A DNA stretch of 64,000 bases from Kurthia huakuii LAM0618 (GTDB lineage: Bacteria > Bacillota > Bacilli > Bacillales_A > Planococcaceae), in assembly GCF_000505545.1 (NCBI RefSeq), contig NZ_AYTB01000007.1:372001-436000 (forward strand). The letters run 5' to 3'. Positions 9,328 to 17,920 of the stretch are shown here, in pieces. The notes under the pieces are model-generated. The model was not told where the DNA came from, did not search any database, and saw nothing but the letters and a program-made list of their open reading frames with translations. The position numbers and the translations under genes are program-made. Position 1 is the stretch's first letter. Every line of letters begins with the position of its first letter.

Positions 9328-10632
9328 ATGCGCATGGTAGACATTATCGAAAAGAAACGTGATGGACACGAATTAACAACCAAAGAAATTCGCTTTTTTA
9401 TTGAAGGTTATACAGACGGTACGATTCCAGATTATCAAGCGAGCAGCTTGGCGATGGCAATTTATTTCCAAGATATGAGCGACCGTGAACGCGCGGATTT
9501 AACGATGGCAATGGTCGAGTCAGGTGACCAAATCGATTTATCAGCGATTGATGGCGTTAAAGTCGACAAACATTCTACCGGTGGTGTTGGCGATACAACA
9601 ACGCTAGTATTAGGCCCATTAGTAGCGGCTACAGGTGTTCCGGTTGCAAAAATGAGTGGTCGCGGACTTGGTCATACAGGTGGAACAATCGATAAATTAG
9701 AAGCGATTGAAGGCTTCCACGTCGAATTAACGACTGAACAATTTGCGAAACAAGTCAACGATATTAAAGTAGCGGTGATTGGCCAATCGGGCAATTTAAC
9801 ACCTGCCGATAAAAAGTTGTATGCACTACGCGATGTGACGGGTACGGTATCAAGCATTCCGTTAATTGCGAGCTCGATTATGAGTAAAAAAATTGCTGCA
9901 GGTTCAGATGCCATTGTTTTAGACGTTAAAACAGGTGACGGCGCGTTTATGAAAACGAAAGAAGATTCGATTAAACTCGCGAAAGCGATGGTGAAAATCG
10001 GCAATGACGTTGGACGTAAAACGATGGCCATTATTTCGGATATGGACCAACCACTCGGCTCAGCAATCGGTAATGCACTAGAAGTAAAAGAAGCGATTGA
10101 CACGCTGCAAGGTAATGGACCGGCAGATTTAACGGAGTTATGCTTAACATTAGGTTCTCAAATGGTCGTTGTCGCAGGGCATGCGGAAACGCTTGAAGAA
10201 GCGCGCGCGCAATTAAAAGACGTCATCGCGAGCGGCAAGGCATTGGCTGTCTTTAAGCAATTTATCGCTGCACAAGGCGGTAACCCAGCAGTAGTTGACG
10301 AGCCATCATTATTACCACAAGCAGCGTATACAATAGAAGTGCCTGCCACACAAGCGGGCTTTATTGGTCATATTGTAGCCGATGAAATTGGGACAGCGGC
10401 GATGCTATTAGGTGCTGGCCGCGCTACAAAAGAATCTGAAATTGATTTAGCAGTTGGCTTAATGTTGCATAAAAAAGTCGGCGATGAAGTGTGTGAAGGG
10501 GATTCACTTGTAACCATTTACGCAAATCGCGAAGATGTACAAGACGTCATCGATAAAATTTATGAAAATATTGCAATCGTTGAGGCAAAACCGGCGATTC
10601 CAGCATTAATTGAAGAAATTATTACAGCTTAA
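9328..10632 (+). CDS. pdp: Pyrimidine-nucleoside phosphorylase
   Basis: Phosphorolysis of uridine/thymidine-type nucleosides to base and sugar 1-phosphate, the substrate of DeoB. The 434-residue product carries the signature [13 protein letters not shown] (phosphate site), [18 protein letters not shown] and the C-terminal all-beta domain. ATG 9328 ([10 protein letters not shown]) is chosen over 9313 from family starts and GAGGG spacing. It is likely cotranscribed with deoB and ended by a strong hairpin. Confidence 0.96.
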   Translation: MRMVDIIEKKRDGHELTTKEIRFFIEGYTDGTIPDYQASSLAMAIYFQDMSDRERADLTMAMVESGDQIDLSAIDGVKVDKHSTGGVGDTTTLVLGPLVAATGVPVAKMSGRGLGHTGGTIDKLEAIEGFHVELTTEQFAKQVNDIKVAVIGQSGNLTPADKKLYALRDVTGTVSSIPLIASSIMSKKIAAGSDAIVLDVKTGDGAFMKTKEDSIKLAKAMVKIGNDVGRKTMAIISDMDQPLGSAIGNALEVKEAIDTLQGNGPADLTELCLTLGSQMVVVAGHAETLEEARAQLKDVIASGKALAVFKQFIAAQGGNPAVVDEPSLLPQAAYTIEVPATQAGFIGHIVADEIGTAAMLLGAGRATKESEIDLAVGLMLHKKVGDEVCEGDSLVTIYANREDVQDVIDKIYENIAIVEAKPAIPALIEEIITA

Positions 10633-10641
10633 TCGTAGGCT

Positions 10642-10673
10642 AAAAGGTTAGGAGACTCCTCCTAGCCTTTTTT
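10642..10673 (+). terminator. deoB-pdp terminator
   Basis: AAAAGGTTAGGAG pairs with CTCCTAGCCTTTT, then T run. Confidence 0.85.
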
Positions 10674-10686
10674 GTTTGTACAAATA

Positions 10687-10715
10687 TTGACAACATAGAG
10701 CGCTCGGCATACGAT
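10687..10715 (+). promoter_or_regulatory. Promoter of the M20 amidohydrolase gene
   Basis: TTGACA (10687-10692), 17-base spacer, TACGAT (10710-10715). Confidence 0.65.
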
Positions 10716-10749
10716 GAAACACAACGACGATAGAAAGAAGGAACAAATC

Positions 10750-11883
10750 ATGGATTTACAACAATTAGTTGCTTATCGTAGAGAGTTACATGAGCATCCA
10801 GAACTATCATTTCATGAATATGATACGACAAAACGTTTAACAGCATGGCTAAAAGAGGCGGGTATTCGGATTGTCGATTTTGGTTTAAAAACGGGCGTTG
10901 TCGCGGAAGTTAGTGGCACAAAAAAAGGGCCGCTAATCGCTTTACGAGCCGACATTGATGCATTGCCAATTGTTGAACAGTCTGGTGTCGCGTTCACGTC
11001 AAAAAATGATGGTGTTATGCATGCTTGTGGTCATGATTTTCATGCGACATCGATGCTTGGCGCCGCAAAATTATTACAAGCGCGTGCAGATGAATTACAC
11101 GGTACAGTCCGCATTATTTTTCAGCCGGCAGAAGAAGTCGCACAAGGGGCCGATTATGTCGTAAAACAGGGTGTATTAGACGGCGTATCGGCGATTTTTG
11201 GTATGCACAATAAACCAGAGTTACCGGTTGGTACAATTGGCGTGAAATCGGGGGCGTTAATGGCGAGCGTGGACCGTTTTGAATTGGATGTTGTTGGCAT
11301 TGGTGGTCATGCTGGTATTCCAAATGACACGATTGACCCAATCGTTATTGCCTCGCAAATTGTTGCGAGCTTCCAATCGATTGTTAGCCGCAATTTAAGC
11401 CCGTTTAGTAATACGGTCGTGTCCGTGACAAAATTCCAAGCAGGAAATACGTGGAACGTTATCCCCGAAAAAGCTGAGTTAGAAGGGACTGTGCGCTCGT
11501 TCCAAGAGGCGGACCGTGAGTTGACCGGCAAGCGTATGCGTGCATTAGCGGAAGGCATTGCCGCAAGTTATGGTGCAACAGCAGATTTTCGCTGGTTCCC
11601 ATATTTACCGGTCGTTGATAATGCACCGGCATTTGAAGCGGTGGCGCGTGAAGCAGCAGAAGCAATAGGCTATACAGCCGTAGAAGCCATTCCAAATCCA
11701 GCAGGTGAAGATTTTGCCTTTTATCAACAGACAATCCCTGGATTTTTCGTTTGGATGGGTGTAGATGGTCCGCATGGTTGGCATCATCCGGCATTTACGT
11801 TATCAGAAGATGCGCTGAGCGTGGCGGCCAATTATTTTGCCGAGCTTGCCGTCCGCGTATTGGCTCAGTGGCCAGCAGCGTAA
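10750..11883 (+). CDS. M20-family amidohydrolase
   Basis: Metal-dependent amide hydrolase of the hippuricase / N-acyl-amino-acid deacetylase group, 377 residues. Metal-binding motifs are clear: MHACGHDFHATSMLGAA, FQPAEEVAQGA (catalytic Glu), GMHNKP, and the C-terminal NPAGEDFAFYQQ and HHPAFTLSEDAL. A dimerisation (lid) domain lies between about residues 175 and 290. ATG 10750 follows GAAGGAAC. Location near lysA raises N-acetyl-diaminopimelate deacetylase as one possibility, but specificity cannot be read here and general acyl-amino acid hydrolysis is equally likely. This gene is not part of the B. subtilis order at this site. Confidence 0.88.
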   Translation: MDLQQLVAYRRELHEHPELSFHEYDTTKRLTAWLKEAGIRIVDFGLKTGVVAEVSGTKKGPLIALRADIDALPIVEQSGVAFTSKNDGVMHACGHDFHATSMLGAAKLLQARADELHGTVRIIFQPAEEVAQGADYVVKQGVLDGVSAIFGMHNKPELPVGTIGVKSGALMASVDRFELDVVGIGGHAGIPNDTIDPIVIASQIVASFQSIVSRNLSPFSNTVVSVTKFQAGNTWNVIPEKAELEGTVRSFQEADRELTGKRMRALAEGIAASYGATADFRWFPYLPVVDNAPAFEAVAREAAEAIGYTAVEAIPNPAGEDFAFYQQTIPGFFVWMGVDGPHGWHHPAFTLSEDALSVAANYFAELAVRVLAQWPAA

Positions 11884-11887
11884 TGTG

Positions 11888-11918
11888 TAGCACGTTCATT
11901 TTTTGAACGTGCTTTTTT
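11888..11918 (+). terminator. Terminator after the amidohydrolase gene
   Basis: GCACGTTCA and TGAACGTGC with a T-rich loop, followed by six T. Confidence 0.88.
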
Positions 11919-11938
11919 CATATGGCTTATGACGATTT

Positions 11939-12509
11939 AGCTAGGAGCTCAGATAGCGTGTTTTAGATACAACATAATTAAAAATAACCGTCAATGCTAG
12001 GTGAATAGCATGGCAAAAATAGTAACGATTTGCTTGGCATGTGCAAAATCAAAAATAATTATGCATGTTATGGCGATAGTTACAAAAATGTTGTAACAAA
12101 ACTTTACAAAAACGGACAAAAAATGCCCGTTAGAGACGCAATAGACGCGGTTTTTGTTCGTTAATGGGCTTTTTTAGCAGCGTGTTGCCAAAAAATCGGC
12201 GTTGTCGCGATCGACAGTGTCGTTTTTTGAATAAATGACATGGCATCTTTTTGACGCGAATTTTATGTGTGGAAAATGCCCGTCAGAGCGTCAAAATCGA
12301 CCGCTTTTGCCCTTTTTTCGGTGAAAAAGCGCCCAAATGACTCAGCAAAAATAGTAACGATATGATGTTTCAGTTGTAAATAAAAATTTTCATTGACAAC
12401 CTATGCAACATGTTTAGTAAAAGCGGCTTTTTTCATAAGCGTATTCGCCTTGTTTGGCACTTATTTTCAACTATGTCGTATCTAAAACACGCTTCATGGG
12501 CTCATAGCT
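11939..12509. mobile_element. Putative non-autonomous element with 50-bp terminal inverted repeats
   Basis: Left end 11939-11988 and right end 12460-12509 are inverted copies matching at 41 of 50 positions, with a perfect 16-base core AGCGTGTTTTAGATAC. Inside are two direct repeats: GCAAAAATAGTAACGAT at 12013 and 12345, and AAATGCCCGTYAGAG at 12121 and 12274. No open frame of useful length is present. The arrangement resembles a miniature inverted-repeat element or the remains of an insertion sequence. Target-site duplication is not clear, so the exact ends are uncertain. It sits where B. subtilis has dacF-spoIIA-sigF-spoVA. Confidence 0.55.
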
Positions 12510-12761
12510 TATTTCTGATGAGTGATTTCTCATCAGCGATTTACAAAAGGTCTGCTTGATTTTTGAAGGTGTCTTGTGAAAATAGCACGCCATGATTTTT
12601 CATCCAGACTTTATATGGAAGAAACTACAGAAATTCATTCATTTATACAGCGATATACATAAAAATCCAAAATAATTAGGTTTATTACTTTTTTTATGTT
12701 AAAGTTCTGAGTATAATAATTTTTATGAATATTTCAACAGTAGAGTTAGGGGAGAATAGTT
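12510..12761. other. lysA upstream region
   Basis: An 8-bp perfect hairpin (CTGATGAG / CTCATCAG, 12515-12536) without T run, then AT-rich sequence. TATAAT at 12712-12717 is a likely -10 box for lysA; no convincing -35 and no lysine-riboswitch-like architecture were seen. Confidence 0.4.
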
Positions 12762-14069
12762 ATGCATTTATATGGGACACAAACGATTACACCAGAAGGT
12801 CATTTAGCGATTGGTGGCGTTGATACAATCGACTTAGCGAATGAGTATGGCACGCCTTTATTCGTTTATGATATTGCCCTTTTCCGCGAACGCGCACGCG
12901 GTTTTGTCGATACGTTTAAAAAAGAAAATGTCAAAGCACAAGTGGCGTATGCCTCAAAAGCCTTTTCAGCAGTAGCGATTTATCAAGTCGCAAAAGAAGA
13001 AGGGTTATCGGTCGATGTCGTATCGGGCGGTGAACTGTTCACAGCATTGAAAGCGGGCTTCCCGACTGAAAAAATCCACTTCCACGGTAATAATAAAAGC
13101 GTTGAAGAATTAACGTATGCACTTGAGTCGAAAATCGGCTGCATCGTTATCGATAATTTTTATGAAATCGATTTACTAAAAAAATTAACGCGTGAACGCC
13201 AACAAAAAATGGCCGTATTAATTCGTGTAACACCGGGTGTTGAGGCACATACACATGACTTCATTACAACGGGTCAAGCAGATTCAAAATTTGGTTTTGA
13301 TTTATCAAATGGACAAGCAGATGAAGCGTTTAAAGCGTTATATGAAGATGAGTATTTAGCATTACAAGGTATGCATTGCCATATCGGCTCACAAATTTTT
13401 GAAACGGAAGCATTTAGTTTAGCGGCGAAAAAAGTAGTCGATAAAATGGCGGAATGGAAGCAACAATATGGCTTTGAAGCGACGGTGTTAAATCTTGGTG
13501 GTGGTTTTGGTATCCGTTATACAGCAGAGGATGCGCCATTAGAACCAGCTGTTTATGTGGATGATATGATTAAGGCTGTAAAAAAAGAAGCGGCTGAATT
13601 TAATATTGAGTTACCAGAAATCTGGATTGAGCCAGGCCGTTCATTAGTAGGGGACGCGGGTACAACGCTTTATACGGTAGGCTCTCATAAAACCGTACCA
13701 GATGTGCGTGAATATATTGCAATCGATGGTGGGATGAGCGACAATATTCGCCCAGCACTTTACGAAGCAAAATATGAAGGGGCGATTGCGAACAACATGA
13801 ATGCGGCGCTAACGACAAATTACACAGTGGCCGGTAAATTATGTGAATCAGGCGATAAAATTATTGAAGATATTGAGCTACCGGTCGTACAAACAGGTGA
13901 TATTTTAGCAACGTTCTGTACAGGTGCGTATGGTTATTCAATGGCTTCAAACTACAATCGCGTTGGCCGCCCAGCCGTTGTATTCGTTGAAAATGGCAAA
14001 CATCAGCTCGTTGTTAAACGCGAAAGCTATGCAGATATGGCGAAATTAGATCTCGATTTACAGTGGTAA
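12762..14069 (+). CDS. lysA: Diaminopimelate decarboxylase
   Basis: PLP enzyme for the last step of lysine synthesis, meso-diaminopimelate to lysine. The 435-residue alanine-racemase-fold protein shows the PLP lysine in VAYASKAFS, the HGNNKS segment, the glycine loop LNLGGGFGIRY and the C-terminal EPGRSLVG, CESGD and GAYGYSMASNYN motifs that contact substrate. RBS TAGGGGAGA precedes ATG 12762. The gene is single, followed after about 100 bases by ribT. Confidence 0.98.
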   Translation: MHLYGTQTITPEGHLAIGGVDTIDLANEYGTPLFVYDIALFRERARGFVDTFKKENVKAQVAYASKAFSAVAIYQVAKEEGLSVDVVSGGELFTALKAGFPTEKIHFHGNNKSVEELTYALESKIGCIVIDNFYEIDLLKKLTRERQQKMAVLIRVTPGVEAHTHDFITTGQADSKFGFDLSNGQADEAFKALYEDEYLALQGMHCHIGSQIFETEAFSLAAKKVVDKMAEWKQQYGFEATVLNLGGGFGIRYTAEDAPLEPAVYVDDMIKAVKKEAAEFNIELPEIWIEPGRSLVGDAGTTLYTVGSHKTVPDVREYIAIDGGMSDNIRPALYEAKYEGAIANNMNAALTTNYTVAGKLCESGDKIIEDIELPVVQTGDILATFCTGAYGYSMASNYNRVGRPAVVFVENGKHQLVVKRESYADMAKLDLDLQW

Positions 14070-14168
14070 TGGATTCCTAATTATTGGAAATAATGTTGCA
14101 TCGTTCGATTTTTTCGTGTAGGATAGTCAACGTGAAGTTTGAGGCGAAAAAAGAAGAGGGATAAAAAT

Positions 14169-14540
14169 ATGTTATATCGTTATAAAAAAGCATTCGAAAA
14201 AATAGCGATGGGGCTACTTTCTTTCATGCCAGAAGAGAAAAATCTCAAGGTATTGCAGCAAACGATTCGTATGTATGATAGCGAAGATGCTTGGCAGCTT
14301 TACTTATGGAAATGCGAAGAAGATTATATCGGCTTAGTAGGTGTCGAAAAACAATCGGATCAATGGATTGTACGACATATTACGGTCGATCCGTCTCACC
14401 GCGGGGAAGGAATTGGGCGTCAAATGCTTGAAGCTGTTGCGGCAGAAGAAGCGTGTGGCGAATTAGTGCCTTGTCAAATTGTGCAACGTTATTATGATAA
14501 TGTGGCGACAAAAATTGCAAAAGAGAATGCCCATCTTTAA
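14169..14540 (+). CDS. ribT: RibT, GNAT-family acetyltransferase
   Basis: A 123-residue GNAT protein whose N-terminus (MLYRYKKAFEKIAMGLLSFMP) matches RibT, the last gene of the Bacillus riboflavin operon. The acetyl-CoA loop HRGEGIGRQML is present. ATG 14169 follows AAGAGGGA; an upstream frame from 14139 is not needed. The rest of the operon (ribD, ribE, ribAB, ribH) is absent: lysA ends only 99 bases upstream. The substrate of RibT is not established. A small non-operon copy retained beside a ribU importer suggests a role independent of riboflavin synthesis. Confidence 0.88.
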   Translation: MLYRYKKAFEKIAMGLLSFMPEEKNLKVLQQTIRMYDSEDAWQLYLWKCEEDYIGLVGVEKQSDQWIVRHITVDPSHRGEGIGRQMLEAVAAEEACGELVPCQIVQRYYDNVATKIAKENAHL

Positions 14541-14544
14541 CGAA

Positions 14545-14588
14545 ATAAAAAAAAGAGGATTCCTGCGTAGAGCGGGAATCCTCTTTTT
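14545..14588. terminator. Bidirectional terminator ribT/ypuF
   Basis: AAAGAGGATTCC pairs with GGAATCCTCTTT; A run on the left and T run on the right serve both convergent genes. The 9-mer GATTCCTGC is shared with the lexA and yqkE terminators. Confidence 0.85.
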
Positions 14589-15076
14589 TAATGATGTTTG
14601 GCGGCTAGTCGCTCAGCGCGTAATAAAAGGACGTCGTCGCGATTGCGCAATTTATGTTTGTCACGAAGAAAGGCCGTGCTTAGTTCGGGAAGTGTCACGG
14701 TCGCAACTTGTTCGGCGAGTGCTTCATCAACAATTGAAATCGCAAATGCTTTGAAGTGCGCTTCTGTTTGTACTTGTTGCTCGATATGTGTAAGTTGTGA
14801 CAAGAGCGTTGCCATATCGATGCCGCGGTAGTAAATGCTCGTACGATGCCTACGCAAATGACGTGACGCTTTTTTTAAAATCGTTTGCGCGCCGCGGTAG
14901 TTGCCACGTCGCCAGTGATACATGCCGGTTGCGAGTTGGATAAAGCCGACAAGCTCGTGGTCGCGAATGCCTGGTGCGACCTCTTTCCAATGCTCCTCTA
15001 ACACTTCATGGCACTCAAAATAGTCGCGATTGCGGTTGAAATAACTTAAAAATAACACGAAAGAACGTTTGTACAT
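14588..15076 (-). CDS. ypuF: DUF309 protein (YpuF-like)
   Basis: A 162-residue helical protein of the DUF309 family, with the defining RDYFECHEVLEEHWKE motif near the N-terminus and the GFIQLATGMYHWRRGNYRGA helix. It lies next to scpA as ypuF does in B. subtilis, here on the opposite strand to scpA so that the two share an upstream region. No enzymatic role is established; the conserved His/Glu pair could bind a metal, which is my inference. Confidence 0.88.
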   Translation of the reverse strand: MYKRSFVLFLSYFNRNRDYFECHEVLEEHWKEVAPGIRDHELVGFIQLATGMYHWRRGNYRGAQTILKKASRHLRRHRTSIYYRGIDMATLLSQLTHIEQQVQTEAHFKAFAISIVDEALAEQVATVTLPELSTAFLRDKHKLRNRDDVLLLRAERLAAKHH

Positions 15077-15133
15077 TTTGCTTCCTTTCCTCTATACTTT
15101 AGATTGAATCTATTTTTTGTCAGGATGATGTGT

Positions 15134-15910
15134 ATGTCTTACGAGGTAAAGCTGGATGCTTTTGAAGGACCTCTTGATTTATTATTACATTTAATTCACC
15201 GCTTGGAAATTGATATATATGATATACCAATGAAAGAGATTACTGCTCAGTATATGGAGCATTTACGAGCGATGCAAGTATTAGAACTGAACGAGGCGAG
15301 CGAATATTTAGTGATGGCCGCAACGTTGCTTGAAATTAAAAGTAAAATGCTATTGCCCATTCATGAAGGGGAACTCGATGATATTGAGTTAGAAGTTGAT
15401 GACATTGACCCGCGTGATGAATTAGTGGCGCGCTTAATTGAATATCGTAAGTTTAAAGAAGCGGCATTCCAATTGAAGGAGCGTGAGGAGGAGCGCGTAC
15501 AAATGTATACGCGTCCGCCAAGTGATTTGTCGCAATATATGCAAGACGAACAAATGCAGCTAGAGTTGTCAGTCAACGTCTATGATATGGTCGCGGCATT
15601 CCAAAAAATGCTGAAACGTAAAAAAATGCGTGCACCGCTCACGACGCGTGTAGCGAAGCAAGGGCTCACGGTAAAACAACAAATGCAAACCGTTATTGAG
15701 ACGTTAAAGTCGCTACATGGGCGCGCCGAGTTTCATGAGCTGTTTTCAGCCGACGACCGCGAAACGCTTGTTGTGACGTTTTTATCGTTATTAGAATTAA
15801 TGAAGCGTCAAATCGTTACGGTAGAGCAACAGCAAAACTTTGAGCAACTTTTTGTTCAACTACGAAAGGGAGACATCGACGATGAACAATTTGACACCAT
15901 TGATGAGTAA
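15134..15910 (+). CDS. scpA: ScpA, chromosome segregation and condensation protein
   Basis: Kleisin subunit that bridges the SMC ATPase heads with ScpB. The 258-residue protein has the N-terminal kleisin motif FEGPLDLLLHLI, a helical MAATLLEIKSKMLLP region, an acidic linker (about residues 85-105) and a C-terminal winged helix (VVTFLSLLELMKRQIV). Several ATGs occur upstream; 15134 is chosen since AGGATG is about 8 bases away and MSYEVKLDAFEG matches the family start. Its 3' end overlaps scpB by 29 bases, implying coupled translation. Confidence 0.96.
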   Translation: MSYEVKLDAFEGPLDLLLHLIHRLEIDIYDIPMKEITAQYMEHLRAMQVLELNEASEYLVMAATLLEIKSKMLLPIHEGELDDIELEVDDIDPRDELVARLIEYRKFKEAAFQLKEREEERVQMYTRPPSDLSQYMQDEQMQLELSVNVYDMVAAFQKMLKRKKMRAPLTTRVAKQGLTVKQQMQTVIETLKSLHGRAEFHELFSADDRETLVVTFLSLLELMKRQIVTVEQQQNFEQLFVQLRKGDIDDEQFDTIDE

Positions 15911-16472
15911 TATAGAAAGTTTATTGTTTGTTATCGGTGAGGACGGGCTAACGTTACATCAGTTAGCGCAATTGACAGATAGCGAGCCGCTTGACGTGCA
16001 AAAGTCGCTCAGCGAACTGATGGCGCGCTATAACAATGATGATACGCGCGGCATTATGTTAAAAGAGCTTGCCGGGACGTATCAGCTTGTGTCAAAACCG
16101 ACAAATGCTGCAGTGATTGAAAAGCTTGTTGAAAATCCACCGGTGCAAAGCTTGTCACAGGCGGCGCTTGAAGTGTTGGCAATTATTGCGTATAAGCAAC
16201 CGATTACGCGTGTGGAGATTGAAGATTTACGTGGTGTAAAATGTGAGCGTCCACTGCATACGCTAAATCAAAAATTATTAATTCAAGAAATTGGCCGCGT
16301 CGAAGGAACAGGACGCGCGATTTTATATGGCACGACAAGCGAGTTTTTAAACTATTTTGGCTTGAATCGCGTCGAAGATTTACCGCCGCTTGAAGTGGAA
16401 GAATTTGAACTAGATGAAGAACAAGATTTATTTATGTCGAAATTCCAAGAAGCTTTTACGCAAACAAAATAG
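15882..16472 (+). CDS. scpB: ScpB, chromosome segregation and condensation protein
   Basis: Dimeric winged-helix partner of ScpA in the condensin complex. 196 residues with ESLLFVIGEDGLTLHQLA (first winged helix) and the conserved SQAALEVLAIIAYKQPITRVEIEDLRGV followed by GTGRAILYGTT. The start ATG lies within the scpA coding end and is preceded by AAAGGGAGAC. rluB follows 74 bases downstream; the spmA, spmB and dacB genes found in this gap in B. subtilis are missing. Confidence 0.96.
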   Translation: MNNLTPLMSNIESLLFVIGEDGLTLHQLAQLTDSEPLDVQKSLSELMARYNNDDTRGIMLKELAGTYQLVSKPTNAAVIEKLVENPPVQSLSQAALEVLAIIAYKQPITRVEIEDLRGVKCERPLHTLNQKLLIQEIGRVEGTGRAILYGTTSEFLNYFGLNRVEDLPPLEVEEFELDEEQDLFMSKFQEAFTQTK

Positions 16473-16546
16473 CTTTTTGGTGAAAAATCTTGTAAAGTAG
16501 TACAAGCAATACAATACCGTCGGGAGACGATTGAGAGGGTTTTTTA

Positions 16547-17284
16547 ATGATGGAACGTTTACAAAAAGTAATTGCGCATGCAGGAATCGCGTCGCGCCGT
16601 AAAGCAGAACAATTAATTTTAGATGGCCAAGTAAAGGTCAATGGGAAAGTCGTACGCGAATTAGGCACAAAAGTAACGCCAACAGACCGCGTCGAAGTGG
16701 ATAATGTGAAAATTGAACAAGAAGATAAAGTTTACTTCTTACTATATAAACCACGTAATACGATTTCAGCGGTAACAGATGACCGCGGTCGTGATACGGT
16801 TGTTGATTTATTCAAACAAGTAACGGAGCGTATTTTCCCGGTAGGACGTCTTGATTTCGATACAACAGGCGCGCTTATTTTAACGAATGATGGCGAGTTT
16901 GCGAATGTGTTAACGCATCCAAAATACAATGTTGAAAAAACATATATTGCGACAATCAACGGCTTGATTAAACGTGAAGAAATCCGTAAATTAGAGCGCG
17001 GTGTTATGCTAGAAGATGGTAAAACAGCGCCTGCAAAAGTGCGTGTTATTTCAGCTGATGCGAAAAAAGGCAAATCAATCGTGTCATTAACAATTCATGA
17101 AGGCCGTAACCGCCAAGTGCGTCGTATGTTCGAAGCGATTGGTTATCGCGTAAGTAAATTAAAACGTGAGCAATTTGGTTTCTTAACAACATACGGCTTA
17201 AATGCTGGTGATTGGCGTGAATTAACGCCGCATGAAGTAAAACAACTTCGCGCGCTTGCACAAACAGGTAAAATCGGTAAATAA
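16547..17284 (+). CDS. rluB: RluB, 23S rRNA pseudouridine synthase
   Basis: Makes pseudouridine at position 2605-equivalent of 23S rRNA. 245 residues: N-terminal S4 RNA-binding domain (MERLQKVIAHAGIASRRKAEQLI), then the RsuA/RluB catalytic core with the motif FPVGRLDFDTTGALILTNDG containing the nucleophilic Asp, and the C-terminal EGRNRQVRRMFEAIGY signature. Two ATGs in tandem at 16547 and 16550 cannot be told apart. It ends in a strong terminator before resA, unlike a simple operon with the res genes. Confidence 0.94.
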   Translation: MMERLQKVIAHAGIASRRKAEQLILDGQVKVNGKVVRELGTKVTPTDRVEVDNVKIEQEDKVYFLLYKPRNTISAVTDDRGRDTVVDLFKQVTERIFPVGRLDFDTTGALILTNDGEFANVLTHPKYNVEKTYIATINGLIKREEIRKLERGVMLEDGKTAPAKVRVISADAKKGKSIVSLTIHEGRNRQVRRMFEAIGYRVSKLKREQFGFLTTYGLNAGDWRELTPHEVKQLRALAQTGKIGK

Positions 17285-17290
17285 TAAAAC

Positions 17291-17330
17291 GAGCGGATAA
17301 AGTCGAAGTGTCGATTTTATCCGCTTTTCT
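17291..17330 (+). terminator. rluB terminator
   Basis: AGCGGATAAA and TTTATCCGCT with an inner TCGA/TCGA pair and a T-rich tail. Confidence 0.85.
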
Positions 17331-17381
17331 TCATTTTTTGTACATAATTACGCGCTATGATAGCGTAGGGGGAGTGCCAGC

Positions 17382-17909
17382 ATGAAAAAGAAGCGAGTTT
17401 GGATACGCGGCGCGATTATTGTGGTGCTTGCTGTAGCGATTGTCTATACGATTTATAGCGCGGTAACAAAAGAGCAACACGCGCTCTTACAAGTTGGCGA
17501 TATGGCGCCGAACTTTACGTTGCAAGACTTAGATGGCAAACAGCAAACGCTAGCGGACTATAAAGGGCAAGGCGTCGTCTTAAATTTCTGGGGGACGTGG
17601 TGTGAATCATGCAAAAAGGAAATGCCGGCATTTGACAAATACTATCAACAATTCAAAGACCGCGGCGTACAGATGCTTGCGATTAATGTCGCCGAATCGG
17701 ATTATGCCGTAAAAACATTTGTACAACAATATGATATGACGTTCCCGGTTGCCATTGATCATACGAAAAGCGTCGTGCGTACATATAATATCGAGCCATT
17801 GCCAACGACGATGCTCATTAATGAACACGGCGAAATCGTCAAAATCATTACCGGGGAAATGACCGAGCAAGATATTAAACAGTATATGACGATGATTCAA
17901 CCAAAATAG
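17382..17909 (+). CDS. resA: ResA, thiol-disulfide oxidoreductase for cytochrome c maturation
   Basis: Membrane-anchored thioredoxin-like protein that reduces the haem-binding cysteines of apocytochrome c outside the membrane. 175 residues: N-terminal signal anchor (about residues 5-25), then the thioredoxin fold with the active site WGTWCESCKKEMP and the cis-proline segment EPLPTTML. RBS GGGGGAG. First gene of resABC; three bases separate its stop from the resB leader. Confidence 0.96.
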   Translation: MKKKRVWIRGAIIVVLAVAIVYTIYSAVTKEQHALLQVGDMAPNFTLQDLDGKQQTLADYKGQGVVLNFWGTWCESCKKEMPAFDKYYQQFKDRGVQMLAINVAESDYAVKTFVQQYDMTFPVAIDHTKSVVRTYNIEPLPTTMLINEHGEIVKIITGEMTEQDIKQYMTMIQPK

Positions 17910-17920
17910 AGGTGAGAATG

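Noticed and set aside
12510-12761. Possible lysine riboswitch or T-box before lysA
   Set aside because: The conserved blocks of either RNA are not visible and no terminator precedes the start codon.
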